A stretch of 12,824 nt of DNA, from positions 1 through 12,824 of the forward strand of contig JAAYOB010000004.1 in the NCBI GenBank assembly GCA_012520575.1, given 5' to 3'. Source of the stretch: Candidatus Stramentimicrobium fermentans. GTDB taxonomy: Bacteria > Atribacterota > Phoenicimicrobiia > Phoenicimicrobiales > Stramentimicrobiaceae. The translations under genes and the position numbers were made by a program. The notes beneath the pieces were generated by a model. It saw only the letters and a program-made list of their open reading frames with translations, made no database searches and was not told the origin of the DNA. Positions 6,101 through 12,824 of this stretch are shown here, one piece after another. The first letter of the stretch is position 1; the number at the start of each line of letters is the position of its first letter.

Positions 6101-8473
6101 ATGAATAAACATCTTTTAGAAGTATTAGATTTCTTAAAAATAAAAGAATTATTACAGAAAGAACTTTTTACCTTTTCCGGGAAACAAGAGCTAAAAAGTC
6201 TCTACCCATCATCAATTTTTTCTGCCGTAGAGCAAGGGCAGAAAGAAACGACCGAAATGCGCAATATTTTAGAACGGATAAACCCTCTTCCTCTGGTGCC
6301 CTTAGAACAAGATATTGAAGAAGATATAAAACAAGCTAAAATCCATGATAGCATTCTATCTGCACGGACACTGTTCTATATTGCCAGAGTTCTGGAATGC
6401 TTTCACCGTATGAAACAGTTTTTAGAAAAAATCCCTCAGAAGGAAATCTCTTTTTTAAGAGGAAAAGCCTCTACTTTAAAGTATTTTAAAGTATTGGAAA
6501 AGACCATCAAGGACTGTATTAACGAAGAGGCTCGTATAGTTGATGATGCCAGCCCCATTCTTAGAAAGATCAGACAAAGGATACGGTCTATTGAAAAAAG
6601 GGTACGAGACCGGTTGGAGAGTATAGTTAAAGACCCTCAAACCCGATCCATTATGCAGGATGGTATCATTACTATTCGACAGGGTAGATTTGTAATACCC
6701 ATTAAGCAGAGTGAAAAAAGTAAATTTCCTGGAGTGGTGCACGACAAATCTGAAAGTGGACTTACCGTTTTTGTGGAGCCCTTGGTTATAGTAGAATTCA
6801 ATAATGAATTGAGAGAGCTTTTACAGGAAGAAAAAAAAGAAGAATACAGAATATTGCAAAGCCTAACCGCTTTGGTCGGCCAGAACGGTGAGGATATACT
6901 CGCTAATTATAGAGTATTAGGTGAGTTGGATCTGATAAATGCTAAAGCACAATTAAGTATTAGAACGAATGCCATTGAACCGAAAATGAATGAAAATGGA
7001 ATTGTACGGCTTTTAAAGGCAAGACACCCCCTACTGAAAAATAAAGTAGTTCCCATTGATATCGAATTGGGTGATAAATTTAGCACTCTGATAATTACCG
7101 GACCGAATACCGGCGGCAAGACAGTTTCCTTAAAAACAGTTGGACTATTGAATTTGATGGCACAATCGGGATTACACATACCGGCAGGGGTTGATAGCGA
7201 AATAGCTATTTTCAGACAGATATTTGCCGATATCGGAGATGAACAGAGTATTGAACAGAATCTGAGTACTTTTTCCTCTCACATGAAAAATATCATACAT
7301 ATACTTAATAATGCTGACCAATCTTCTTTGGTATTGCTGGATGAGTTGGGAGCAGGAACAGACCCTGCCGAAGGTTCAGCTTTAGCCATGGCTATTCTTG
7401 ATTTGCTAAAGGCGAAGGGTGCTAAAGTCATGAGTACCACTCATCATGATAGTCTTAAAGCATATGCCTATCTAGCCGAAGGGGTGATGAATGCCCGGGT
7501 AGAGTTTAACGAAAAAACCCTTCAGCCAATCTATAAGATATCTATTGGATTACCCGGCAAAAGCTGCGCTTTTTCAGTTGCTCGCAGATTAGGGTTATCA
7601 GGAAGAGTGTTAGAGGATGCGGAAGGGTATTTAGAAAGAGAAAAATTGGATCTGGAAAACTTGATCAAGAGAATGGAAAAAGACAGAGAACAGATTGCCC
7701 GCAACTTGCAAACCATGCAGCAGGAAAAAAAAGAAATAATTCAATTGAGGAAAGAGTTGGAGGAGAAGATAAATACCTGGGAAAGGGAAAAAGCTAAAAT
7801 AAGATGGGAAGCCTGCCAGGAAGCTGAAAAAATAGTAACTGCTGCTCAGGCCAGAACTAGAGAGGTTATCACTGCTTTAAAGAAGAAAAAAGAAACTGGA
7901 GATAACCTTAAAGAAGAAATGAGTGTCCTGGATAACTTAAAAAAAGAGATTAAGGAGAAAGCTGAAAAATGTTCTAACCGGCAAGACATAGTCGGTTCTT
8001 TTGAGGAAGGTGACTATATCAGCCTGAAAAGTTTAGAAAAAGAAGGGGTTATATTAGAGAAAAATGAGAAGAAACAGCAATATTTAGTTCAGGTGGATAA
8101 TTTAAAGTTAAGAGTTACAGCTGATGCACTGGAAAAAACATCTAAATCTGATTCTAAACAGAAAGAAAAAGAAGGACATGGGAAATTATCATCACTTCAC
8201 TTAGGAGATGATATTGTTGAAAAAAAAGCCGGTTTTAGAAATGAAATAGATATACGTAATTTGAAGGTCAGCGAGGTGCAAGTTAGATTAGAAAAATATT
8301 TGGATGATGCTTTTTTATTGAATATTTCACCGGTCTACATTATTCACGGAAAAGGCAAGGGAATATTGAGAAAGGCTGTTGCTCAACTCTTGCCAAAGCT
8401 TAAGTATATAAAAACTTATCGCAGCGGGGAAACTTATGAAGGCGGAGATGGTGTAACTGTGGCATATTTTTAA
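6101..8473 (+). CDS. mutS2: MutS2 ATPase with C-terminal Smr domain
   Basis: MutS2 proteins are MutS-like ATPases without the mismatch-recognition domain. Roles reported for the family are suppression of homologous recombination and, in Bacillus, splitting of collided ribosomes. The 790 residues show an N-terminal core/lever region (1-300) and the ATPase domain with Walker A GPNTGGKT (334-341). The ATPase also carries an acidic segment DIGDEQSIEQNLSTFSSHM (377-395), Walker B VLLDELGAGTDP (411-422) and an STTHH switch (445-449). A charged coiled coil (about 505-625) and a KOW-like stretch (about 630-680) come next, then a Smr domain (about 712-790) with EIDIRN and HGKGKG (749-754). The domain set is complete. 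ATG 6101 lies 4 nt after the cvpA-like stop with only a weak SD, so translation is probably coupled. It is the last gene of the co-directional run; the stop is 8 bp from that of the opposing gene. Confidence 0.95.
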   Translation: MNKHLLEVLDFLKIKELLQKELFTFSGKQELKSLYPSSIFSAVEQGQKETTEMRNILERINPLPLVPLEQDIEEDIKQAKIHDSILSARTLFYIARVLECFHRMKQFLEKIPQKEISFLRGKASTLKYFKVLEKTIKDCINEEARIVDDASPILRKIRQRIRSIEKRVRDRLESIVKDPQTRSIMQDGIITIRQGRFVIPIKQSEKSKFPGVVHDKSESGLTVFVEPLVIVEFNNELRELLQEEKKEEYRILQSLTALVGQNGEDILANYRVLGELDLINAKAQLSIRTNAIEPKMNENGIVRLLKARHPLLKNKVVPIDIELGDKFSTLIITGPNTGGKTVSLKTVGLLNLMAQSGLHIPAGVDSEIAIFRQIFADIGDEQSIEQNLSTFSSHMKNIIHILNNADQSSLVLLDELGAGTDPAEGSALAMAILDLLKAKGAKVMSTTHHDSLKAYAYLAEGVMNARVEFNEKTLQPIYKISIGLPGKSCAFSVARRLGLSGRVLEDAEGYLEREKLDLENLIKRMEKDREQIARNLQTMQQEKKEIIQLRKELEEKINTWEREKAKIRWEACQEAEKIVTAAQARTREVITALKKKKETGDNLKEEMSVLDNLKKEIKEKAEKCSNRQDIVGSFEEGDYISLKSLEKEGVILEKNEKKQQYLVQVDNLKLRVTADALEKTSKSDSKQKEKEGHGKLSSLHLGDDIVEKKAGFRNEIDIRNLKVSEVQVRLEKYLDDAFLLNISPVYIIHGKGKGILRKAVAQLLPKLKYIKTYRSGETYEGGDGVTVAYF

Positions 8474-8481
8474 GGTAGCGG

Positions 8482-10635
8482 CTAATCATTACTTCTGGTT
8501 TCTAATCTCTTCCTTAGCTCATCTACCAATGATTGCAGTGTTTCTTTTTTTGTTTTCTCTGTCTGTATAGTACCGTCATCAGATTCTTCTTTTTTCAGAA
8601 TCTCTATCTCCTCTAATAAAGGAAATTTCTTTTCGCCGGAAATAACCGGAATTTCATCTCCGGATGTCCATGGCTGTGGCGCATATTGGGGAGTTAGGCC
8701 AGTGCCTTCATAACATAGCTCGGTTGGTTCAGTTCCGGCAAGAAAGGTTACTGAAACTACTTTAGCACAATTGTTACCGGGAAGGAGTCCGGATTTTGCG
8801 CATACCGGAATTTCATTAACATAACCTGGTCTGGTAAAATCATTGACTGGCTTATCTTGAAGGGCTTTGGCCATAAAATCACGCCAGACGGGAGCTGCTA
8901 ATACTCCACCAGCCAGTCTGTTGCCCAAAGGCTTACGGTCATCATTACCTAAATATACAGCACATACTAATTCCGGCGTGAAGCCGACAAACCAGGCATC
9001 AACAAATTCGTCGGTAGTACCGGTCTTTCCGGCTGCCGGTCTCCCAATTCTGGCACTAGTGCCGGTACCTCTACTAATAACCCCCTCCATCAGTTTTATA
9101 AGGGTGTAACAGACCTCTTCTGAAAAAACTTGCCTTTTTTCGATATGGTTTTGTTCCAGTACCTTACCGTTAAAATCTTCTATCTTCAGAATAGCGGTGG
9201 GTTTCACATATGTACCCATGTTAGCAATGGTAGCGTAGCCGGAAGCTAACTCTAAAGGTGTTACCTCAGAAGTGCCGAGTGCCAGGGAAAGGTCTGGTCT
9301 CAAAGTGCTATTTATTCCTGCTTTGTAAGCATTCTGTATTACATCTCTTACCCCGATTATCTCTAACAGCTTTACCCCAACGATATTAATGGAATCCTCA
9401 AAGGCTTCTCTTAGTGTAACTAAACCCCTAAATTCCTCTTCTTCATAATTTCGAGGGGACCAGCCATTCTCATACACAACAGGAGAATCATCAATAGTAA
9501 AACTAGGGGAAATCCCTTTCTCAAGGGCAGTCAGATAAACAAAGGTCTTAAAAGCGGAACCGGGTTGGCGATAGGCCTGAGTAGCCCTATTAAACTCACT
9601 CTCTTCGTAATTTTTGCCGCCTACCATAGCTTTAATATAACCGGTTTGTGGCTCAATAGCAATCAAAGCCCCTTCACGTCCACTATTTAGGAAGGCTCCA
9701 TTTGCCTTATTTTGCATATCCAGGTCAAGAGTGGTATAAACCTTCAGGCCACCCTTAAATACCATGTTAACTCCATATTTATCTAATAACATCGTTCTGA
9801 TATAGCTGGCGAAATGTGGGGCAACCTCTTGAATATCTCTATGGTGATTGAAGACCATCTCTTCTTCTCTTGCGGCAAAATATTCATTATCGTTAATATA
9901 TCCTAAATCGAACATCCTTTTTAAGATGATATTTTTTCTCTTCAGAGAAGACTCTAAGTTGAGAAAAGGAGAATAGAAAGATGGCCTACGGGGAATTCCT
10001 GCAATTAATGCACTCTCAGCCAGAGTGAGCTCTGAAACCGGTTTGTCAAAGTATAGTTTTGCTGCAGAGACAACCCCATGCGCTCCATGACCAAAGTAGA
10101 TAAGATTGATATACATTTCTAAAATCTCATCTTTGGTAAAAGTTCTTTCAATCTGTAAAGCCAAAAGTGCGTCTTTAATCTTACGGGAAATAGTCTCTTC
10201 CCTGGTTAAAAAGGTGTTAACTGCTAATTGTTGAGTGATAGTGCTTCCTCCCTGGGCAATCCTGCCTTCTCTGATGTTTTCGAATATGGCTCTCATAATT
10301 CCCCGAATAGAAATACCATGGTGTTCGTAAAAATTGGTATCTTCAATAGCTATAAAGGCATCAATAAGATGTTGCGGAACTTCAGATAAAGAAATAGGGG
10401 TCCGGTTTTCCTGAAAAAATTCGGTGATTAGTTTACCATTAATATCGTATACTTTACTGGTTACCGGGTTTAAAAAATTACTGGTCTGTACTATTTCAGT
10501 CATTTTTTGGTTAGACAATGAGACTAAAAAGACAAAAGACAAGACAAAGGATAAAACCAATAAAAACATAGTGAGGGAAAACATCTTGGAAAAAAATAGA
10601 TTGTTTTTATTCTTTTTTCTGTTGGCCTTAGCCAT
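8482..10635 (-). CDS. Bifunctional class A penicillin-binding protein (PBP1A-type)
   Basis: This enzyme polymerises lipid II into glycan strands and cross-links the stem peptides outside the cytoplasmic membrane. The 717 residues contain a basic N-terminus, one signal-anchor helix (about 18-40) and a GT51 glycosyltransferase domain (about 60-230). That domain shows the catalytic IEDTNFYEHHG (E98), GGSTITQQLA (129-138) and EILEMYIN (about 170-177). The transpeptidase domain (about 320-590) carries SAFK (360-363, nucleophile S360), SIN (415-417) and KTGT (537-540). The tail (600-717) has cysteines at 612, 623 and 641 in a layout common in PBP1A homologues, then a charged coiled segment. All catalytic motifs are present. 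ATG (10635) follows AAGGTG by 5 nt. Its own promoter lies at 10727-10700. It converges on mutS2. PBP1A-type is clear, but the exact orthologue (ponA, mrcA, pbpF) is not. Confidence 0.95.
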   Translation of the reverse strand: MAKANRKKNKNNLFFSKMFSLTMFLLVLSFVLSFVFLVSLSNQKMTEIVQTSNFLNPVTSKVYDINGKLITEFFQENRTPISLSEVPQHLIDAFIAIEDTNFYEHHGISIRGIMRAIFENIREGRIAQGGSTITQQLAVNTFLTREETISRKIKDALLALQIERTFTKDEILEMYINLIYFGHGAHGVVSAAKLYFDKPVSELTLAESALIAGIPRRPSFYSPFLNLESSLKRKNIILKRMFDLGYINDNEYFAAREEEMVFNHHRDIQEVAPHFASYIRTMLLDKYGVNMVFKGGLKVYTTLDLDMQNKANGAFLNSGREGALIAIEPQTGYIKAMVGGKNYEESEFNRATQAYRQPGSAFKTFVYLTALEKGISPSFTIDDSPVVYENGWSPRNYEEEEFRGLVTLREAFEDSINIVGVKLLEIIGVRDVIQNAYKAGINSTLRPDLSLALGTSEVTPLELASGYATIANMGTYVKPTAILKIEDFNGKVLEQNHIEKRQVFSEEVCYTLIKLMEGVISRGTGTSARIGRPAAGKTGTTDEFVDAWFVGFTPELVCAVYLGNDDRKPLGNRLAGGVLAAPVWRDFMAKALQDKPVNDFTRPGYVNEIPVCAKSGLLPGNNCAKVVSVTFLAGTEPTELCYEGTGLTPQYAPQPWTSGDEIPVISGEKKFPLLEEIEILKKEESDDGTIQTEKTKKETLQSLVDELRKRLETRSND

Positions 10636-10699
10636 AATTACACCTTAAGTTTATATAAATATGCTATTGAATTAAAAAACTATTAAATATAACTCATCT

Positions 10700-10727
10700 C
10701 TGATAATATTGTAGTATAAGTTGTCAA
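10700..10727 (-). promoter_or_regulatory. Promoter of the penicillin-binding protein gene
   Basis: On the minus strand TTGACA (10727 to 10722) is followed after 16 bp by TATCAG (10705 to 10700). The -35 is a perfect consensus and the -10 is moderate. Transcription would start near 10693, giving a leader of about 58 nt. No hairpin or riboswitch is evident in that leader. Confidence 0.6.
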
Positions 10728-10730
10728 GTT

Positions 10731-10759
10731 TTTTGCTGCTCAAGGAAATATGCTATAAT
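10731..10759 (+). promoter_or_regulatory. Promoter of queT (extended -10)
   Basis: TATAAT (10754-10759) is a perfect -10 with TG at 10751-10752, an extended -10. The -35 is weak (TTTTGC at 10731-10736, spacer 17). Transcription would begin near 10766, only about 25 nt before the start codon. That leaves no room for a preQ1 riboswitch, which often controls queT. The -35 is almost back to back with that of the divergent gene. Confidence 0.65.
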
Positions 10760-10791
10760 TAAATCAGTTTCATTAGATCAAGGTATTTTCA

Positions 10792-11262
10792 TTGTTAAAA
10801 ACACGTTTTCTAATTCGTGTGGCGCTAATTGCCGTAATGTATACTACCATAAATATGATTTTTGCGCCAATTAGCTATGGCCCGATACAAGTTAGAATGG
10901 CTGAAGCTTTAGCTGTATTGCCCTTTATCGATCACGCAGCTATAGGAGGTTTATTTTTAGGCTGTATTGTGGGTAATTTATGGGGTGGATTGGGGATTAT
11001 AGATATTTTAGGGGGCAGTATCTGTACTTTGATAGCAGCTGTCTTGACCTATAAAATGAAAAAGCCAATTCTGGCACCTTTGCCACCGGTAGTAATTAAT
11101 TCTTTAGGAGTTAGTTTATACCTTCATATTTTATTTAAAATTCCTTACTGGTTAACATTCGGTTACATTTTTTTGGGCCAGTTTGTGTCTTGCTACCTAT
11201 TGGGATATCCCTTATTATTAGTTTTATTGAAAAGAACAATATGGAGTTATAATCAAAAATAA
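10792..11262 (+). CDS. queT: QueT-family queuosine precursor transporter
   Basis: QueT proteins are predicted membrane-bound substrate-specific (S) components of ECF transporters that import a queuosine precursor such as preQ1. Queuosine is built into the wobble base of tRNAs for Tyr, His, Asn and Asp. The 156 residues are strongly hydrophobic with about five membrane segments. They carry the family hallmarks IFAPISYGPIQVRMAEAL (24-41), a LPFIDHAAI.G.FLG segment, and IGNLWGG-like VGNLWGGLG (61-69). The start is TTG at 10792, 8 nt after AAGG (10780-10783). It gives a basic N-terminus before the first helix, and no ATG occurs until inside that helix. No ECF energizing genes are nearby, so it would rely on a shared module elsewhere. 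The function rests on family resemblance. tyrS follows after 95 nt, and tRNA-Tyr is a queuosine target. Confidence 0.88.
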   Translation: MLKTRFLIRVALIAVMYTTINMIFAPISYGPIQVRMAEALAVLPFIDHAAIGGLFLGCIVGNLWGGLGIIDILGGSICTLIAAVLTYKMKKPILAPLPPVVINSLGVSLYLHILFKIPYWLTFGYIFLGQFVSCYLLGYPLLLVLLKRTIWSYNQK

Positions 11263-11335
11263 TTATTAAGGAAACTAAAGAAGATATTGTTGGCCGAGCA
11301 AATCAATAAATTTGATTATTAAATATGAGTAGAGG

Positions 11336-11342
11336 AAAGGAG
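11336..11342 (+). promoter_or_regulatory. Widely spaced ribosome-binding site of tyrS
   Basis: AAAGGAG ends at 11342, 15 nt before the ATG at 11358. An in-frame TAA at 11349-11351 rules out any earlier start. The next in-frame ATG (codon 7, 11376) is even farther away. The spacing is about twice that seen at pheS, rplT, rpmI and infC. Confidence 0.55.
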
Positions 11343-11357
11343 TAGAAATAATACAAA

Positions 11358-12578
11358 ATGAATTTATCTGATGAAATGAATATTATAAAAAGGGGAACCA
11401 GCGAGATTATTCTACTGGAAGAATTAGAACAAAAATTAATTAATGCCAAAAAAACTAAAACTCCCTTAAGGGTAAAACAGGGGTTTGATCCCAGCTCCCC
11501 GGATATTCATTTGGGTCATACAGTGGGCTTGAGAAAATTAAGGCATTTCCAAGATCTGGGGCATGAAGTATATTTCCTTATCGGTGATTTTACGGGGATG
11601 ATAGGAGACCCCAGCGGCCGCTCTGCTACCAGGAAGCAATTGACCTTAGAAGAAGTACAAAAGAACGCAGAGACTTATAAGGAACAAGTCTTTAAAATCC
11701 TAGATCCAGAAAAAACCATCGTAGTATTTAATAGCCATTGGCTGGGAAAACTTTCTTTTGTGGAGGTAATAAAACTCTGTGCCACTTACACTGTTGCCCA
11801 AATGTTGGAAAGGGAAGATTTTGCTAATCGTTTGCGAGAAAAGAGGCCCATAGGAATTCATGAATTTTTATATCCTTTGATGCAAGGCTATGACTCTACT
11901 GTCCTCAGGGCAGACGTAGAATTAGGAGGGACTGATCAAAAATTTAATCTATTAGTCGGCAGAGATTTGCAAAGGGAATACCATCAAGAACCCCAGGTTA
12001 TTATTACCATGCCGCTTATAGAGGGGACTGATGGCGTGGAAAAAATGAGTAAAAGTCTGGGTAATTATATTGGAATTAATGAAAATCCTTTCGATATGTA
12101 TGGGAAGGTAATGTCTGTACCAGATAAGTTACTGTTGACCTATTTTGAATTACTAACCGATACTCCTTATCCTGAACTGGCTAAAATTGAACAAGAGTTA
12201 AAAAAAGATACAGTATCGCCTCTTATAATCAAAAAAAGATTGGCTAAAGAAATAGTAAAAATATATCACGGGTACCATGAGGCAAATGAAGCGGAGGAGC
12301 ATTTTCAAAAGGTCATACAGGAAGGAAAAGCCCCAGAAAATATTCAGGATTTGCCGATATCTAAACAAATATTAAAGGACAATAAAATATGGGTAGTAGA
12401 ACTCATTAAGTTAACCAAGCAATTAAAGAGTACCGGTGAGATATTGCGCAATATTGAACAGGGCGGGATTAGAATCAACGATCAAAAAATACTGGAAAAA
12501 AATGTTGATGTAGATATTAAAGAGGGAGATATTCTGAGAATAGGCAAATTGAATTTTTATCGTATAAAAATAGATTAA
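11358..12578 (+). CDS. tyrS: Tyrosyl-tRNA synthetase
   Basis: TyrRS is a dimeric class I synthetase that charges tRNA-Tyr in the cytoplasm. The 406-residue product has a Rossmann catalytic domain with QGFDPSSPDIHLGH, whose HLGH (51-54) is the HIGH signature. It continues with GDFTGMIGDPSGRS (76-89), LMQGYDS (174-180), ELGGTDQKFNLL (188-199) and KMSKS (229-233). An alpha-helical anticodon-binding region (about 245-330) and a C-terminal S4 RNA-binding domain (about 340-400, with GGIRIND and GDILRIGK) follow. Length and the HLGH/LMQGYDS forms resemble the TyrZ-like branch more than the ordinary Bacillus TyrS. ATG 11358 is fixed by an in-frame stop at 11349, although the SD is 15 nt away. It follows queT by 95 nt, probably as one transcript. 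Unlike pheS, it has no room for a T-box. Confidence 0.96.
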   Translation: MNLSDEMNIIKRGTSEIILLEELEQKLINAKKTKTPLRVKQGFDPSSPDIHLGHTVGLRKLRHFQDLGHEVYFLIGDFTGMIGDPSGRSATRKQLTLEEVQKNAETYKEQVFKILDPEKTIVVFNSHWLGKLSFVEVIKLCATYTVAQMLEREDFANRLREKRPIGIHEFLYPLMQGYDSTVLRADVELGGTDQKFNLLVGRDLQREYHQEPQVIITMPLIEGTDGVEKMSKSLGNYIGINENPFDMYGKVMSVPDKLLLTYFELLTDTPYPELAKIEQELKKDTVSPLIIKKRLAKEIVKIYHGYHEANEAEEHFQKVIQEGKAPENIQDLPISKQILKDNKIWVVELIKLTKQLKSTGEILRNIEQGGIRINDQKILEKNVDVDIKEGDILRIGKLNFYRIKID

Positions 12579-12723
12579 AACAGGATTAGGGGCAACTTGA
12601 AAAAAATACTCTATTTATACTATCATTATGTTACTAGTAGGTAGTAGGCAGATGATATATAATTCCATGTTTTTCACTATAAAGTATCGTATCTATTTAT
12701 CCAAATAATTTCCATATTTTTTC
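12579..12723. other. Non-coding gap after tyrS
   Basis: No open frame with a plausible start and SD is seen here. The sequence is AT-rich, with a small palindrome, TACTAGTA (12632-12639), and a lone TATAAT (12658-12663) lacking a partner -35. I see no hairpin followed by a T run, so no intrinsic terminator for tyrS is evident. Confidence 0.5.
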
Positions 12724-12752
12724 TTGACAACTCCCAAATTGTCTGTTACTAT
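12724..12752 (+). promoter_or_regulatory. Strong promoter for the gene at the right edge
   Basis: TTGACA (12724-12729) and TACTAT (12747-12752) are separated by 17 bp, a near-consensus vegetative promoter. Transcription would begin near 12759, giving a leader of about 50 nt ahead of the ATG at 12809. Confidence 0.75.
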
Positions 12753-12808
12753 CTAATTTGCCCTTTCCTTAGGCCGAATGAAGCCATACTTTAAGGGGGG
12801 GGCAGATT

Positions 12809-12824
12809 ATGTTCTTTGATAACG
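12809..12824 (+). CDS. Start of an unidentified gene (partial)
   Basis: An ATG at 12809 opens a frame reading MFFDN before the window ends. It is preceded by a purine-rich AAGGGGGGGG (12793-12802) placed 6 nt upstream, which can act as an SD, and by a strong promoter at 12724-12752. Five codons are not enough to identify a family, and I propose no function. The eight-G run in the SD region is unusual in this AT-rich setting. Confidence 0.5.

Noticed and set aside
10424-10648. Plus-strand open frame over the 5' end of the penicillin-binding protein gene
   Set aside because: It is antisense to the signal-anchor region, is lysine- and phenylalanine-biased as expected of a shadow frame, and lacks an SD.
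10649-10791. preQ1 riboswitch before queT
   Set aside because: The likely transcript start near 10766 leaves only about 25 nt, and I see no matching stem-loop with a downstream A-rich tail.
11301-11318. Inverted repeat AATCA/TGATT between queT and tyrS as a terminator
   Set aside because: The stem is only 5 AT-rich base pairs and no T run follows.
12631-12663. Possible promoter with TATAAT at 12658
   Set aside because: No acceptable -35 lies 16-18 bp upstream, while a far better promoter is present at 12724-12752.

Overview
The window is AT-rich (GC roughly in the mid-30s percent by eye) bacterial chromosome with long, intact, closely packed genes. Gene order, Shine-Dalgarno (SD) sites of the AAGGAGG type, sigma70-like promoters and a T-box riboswitch ahead of pheS all point to a low-GC Bacillota-like genome. 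Other low-GC lineages that carry T-boxes, such as Atribacterota, cannot be excluded from sequence alone. I see no insertion sequences, phage genes, tRNA or rRNA genes, or CRISPR repeats.

Layout. Positions 1-180 are the 3' end of thrS. A strong extended -10 promoter (295-323) then starts a translation operon: infC (400-921, starting on AUA), rpmI (1077-1274) and rplT (1337-1693). A phenylalanine T-box leader (1794-2025, specifier UUC) precedes pheS (2054-3067) and pheT (3099-5537). These are followed in the same direction by a CvpA-family membrane protein gene (about 5572-6096, apparently starting on AUU or AUC) and mutS2 (6101-8473). A bifunctional class A penicillin-binding protein lies on the opposite strand (10635-8482), converging on mutS2 with only 8 bp between stops. 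Divergent from it are queT (10792-11262, TTG start) and tyrS (11358-12578). The last 246 bases hold a near-consensus promoter and the first codons of an unidentified gene.

How the genes work together. Most are translation genes: initiation factor 3, L35, L20, the two PheRS subunits, TyrRS and ThrRS. MutS2 fits this setting, since Bacillus MutS2 is reported to act on collided ribosomes. QueT supplies a precursor of a tRNA wobble modification found on tRNA-Tyr among others, which makes its place beside tyrS sensible. Control appears layered: start-codon discrimination by IF3 at infC, probable RNA structures in the infC leader and the infC-rpmI gap, and tRNA-Phe sensing before pheST.

I found no undescribed multi-gene system. 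The most notable observations are two genes in one co-directional cluster that seem to start on IF3-discriminated AUH codons (infC on AUA, cvpA on AUU or AUC), a terminator-like hairpin inside the infC-rpmI gap, a T-box with a short Stem I, and an eight-G tract in the ribosome-binding region of the last gene.
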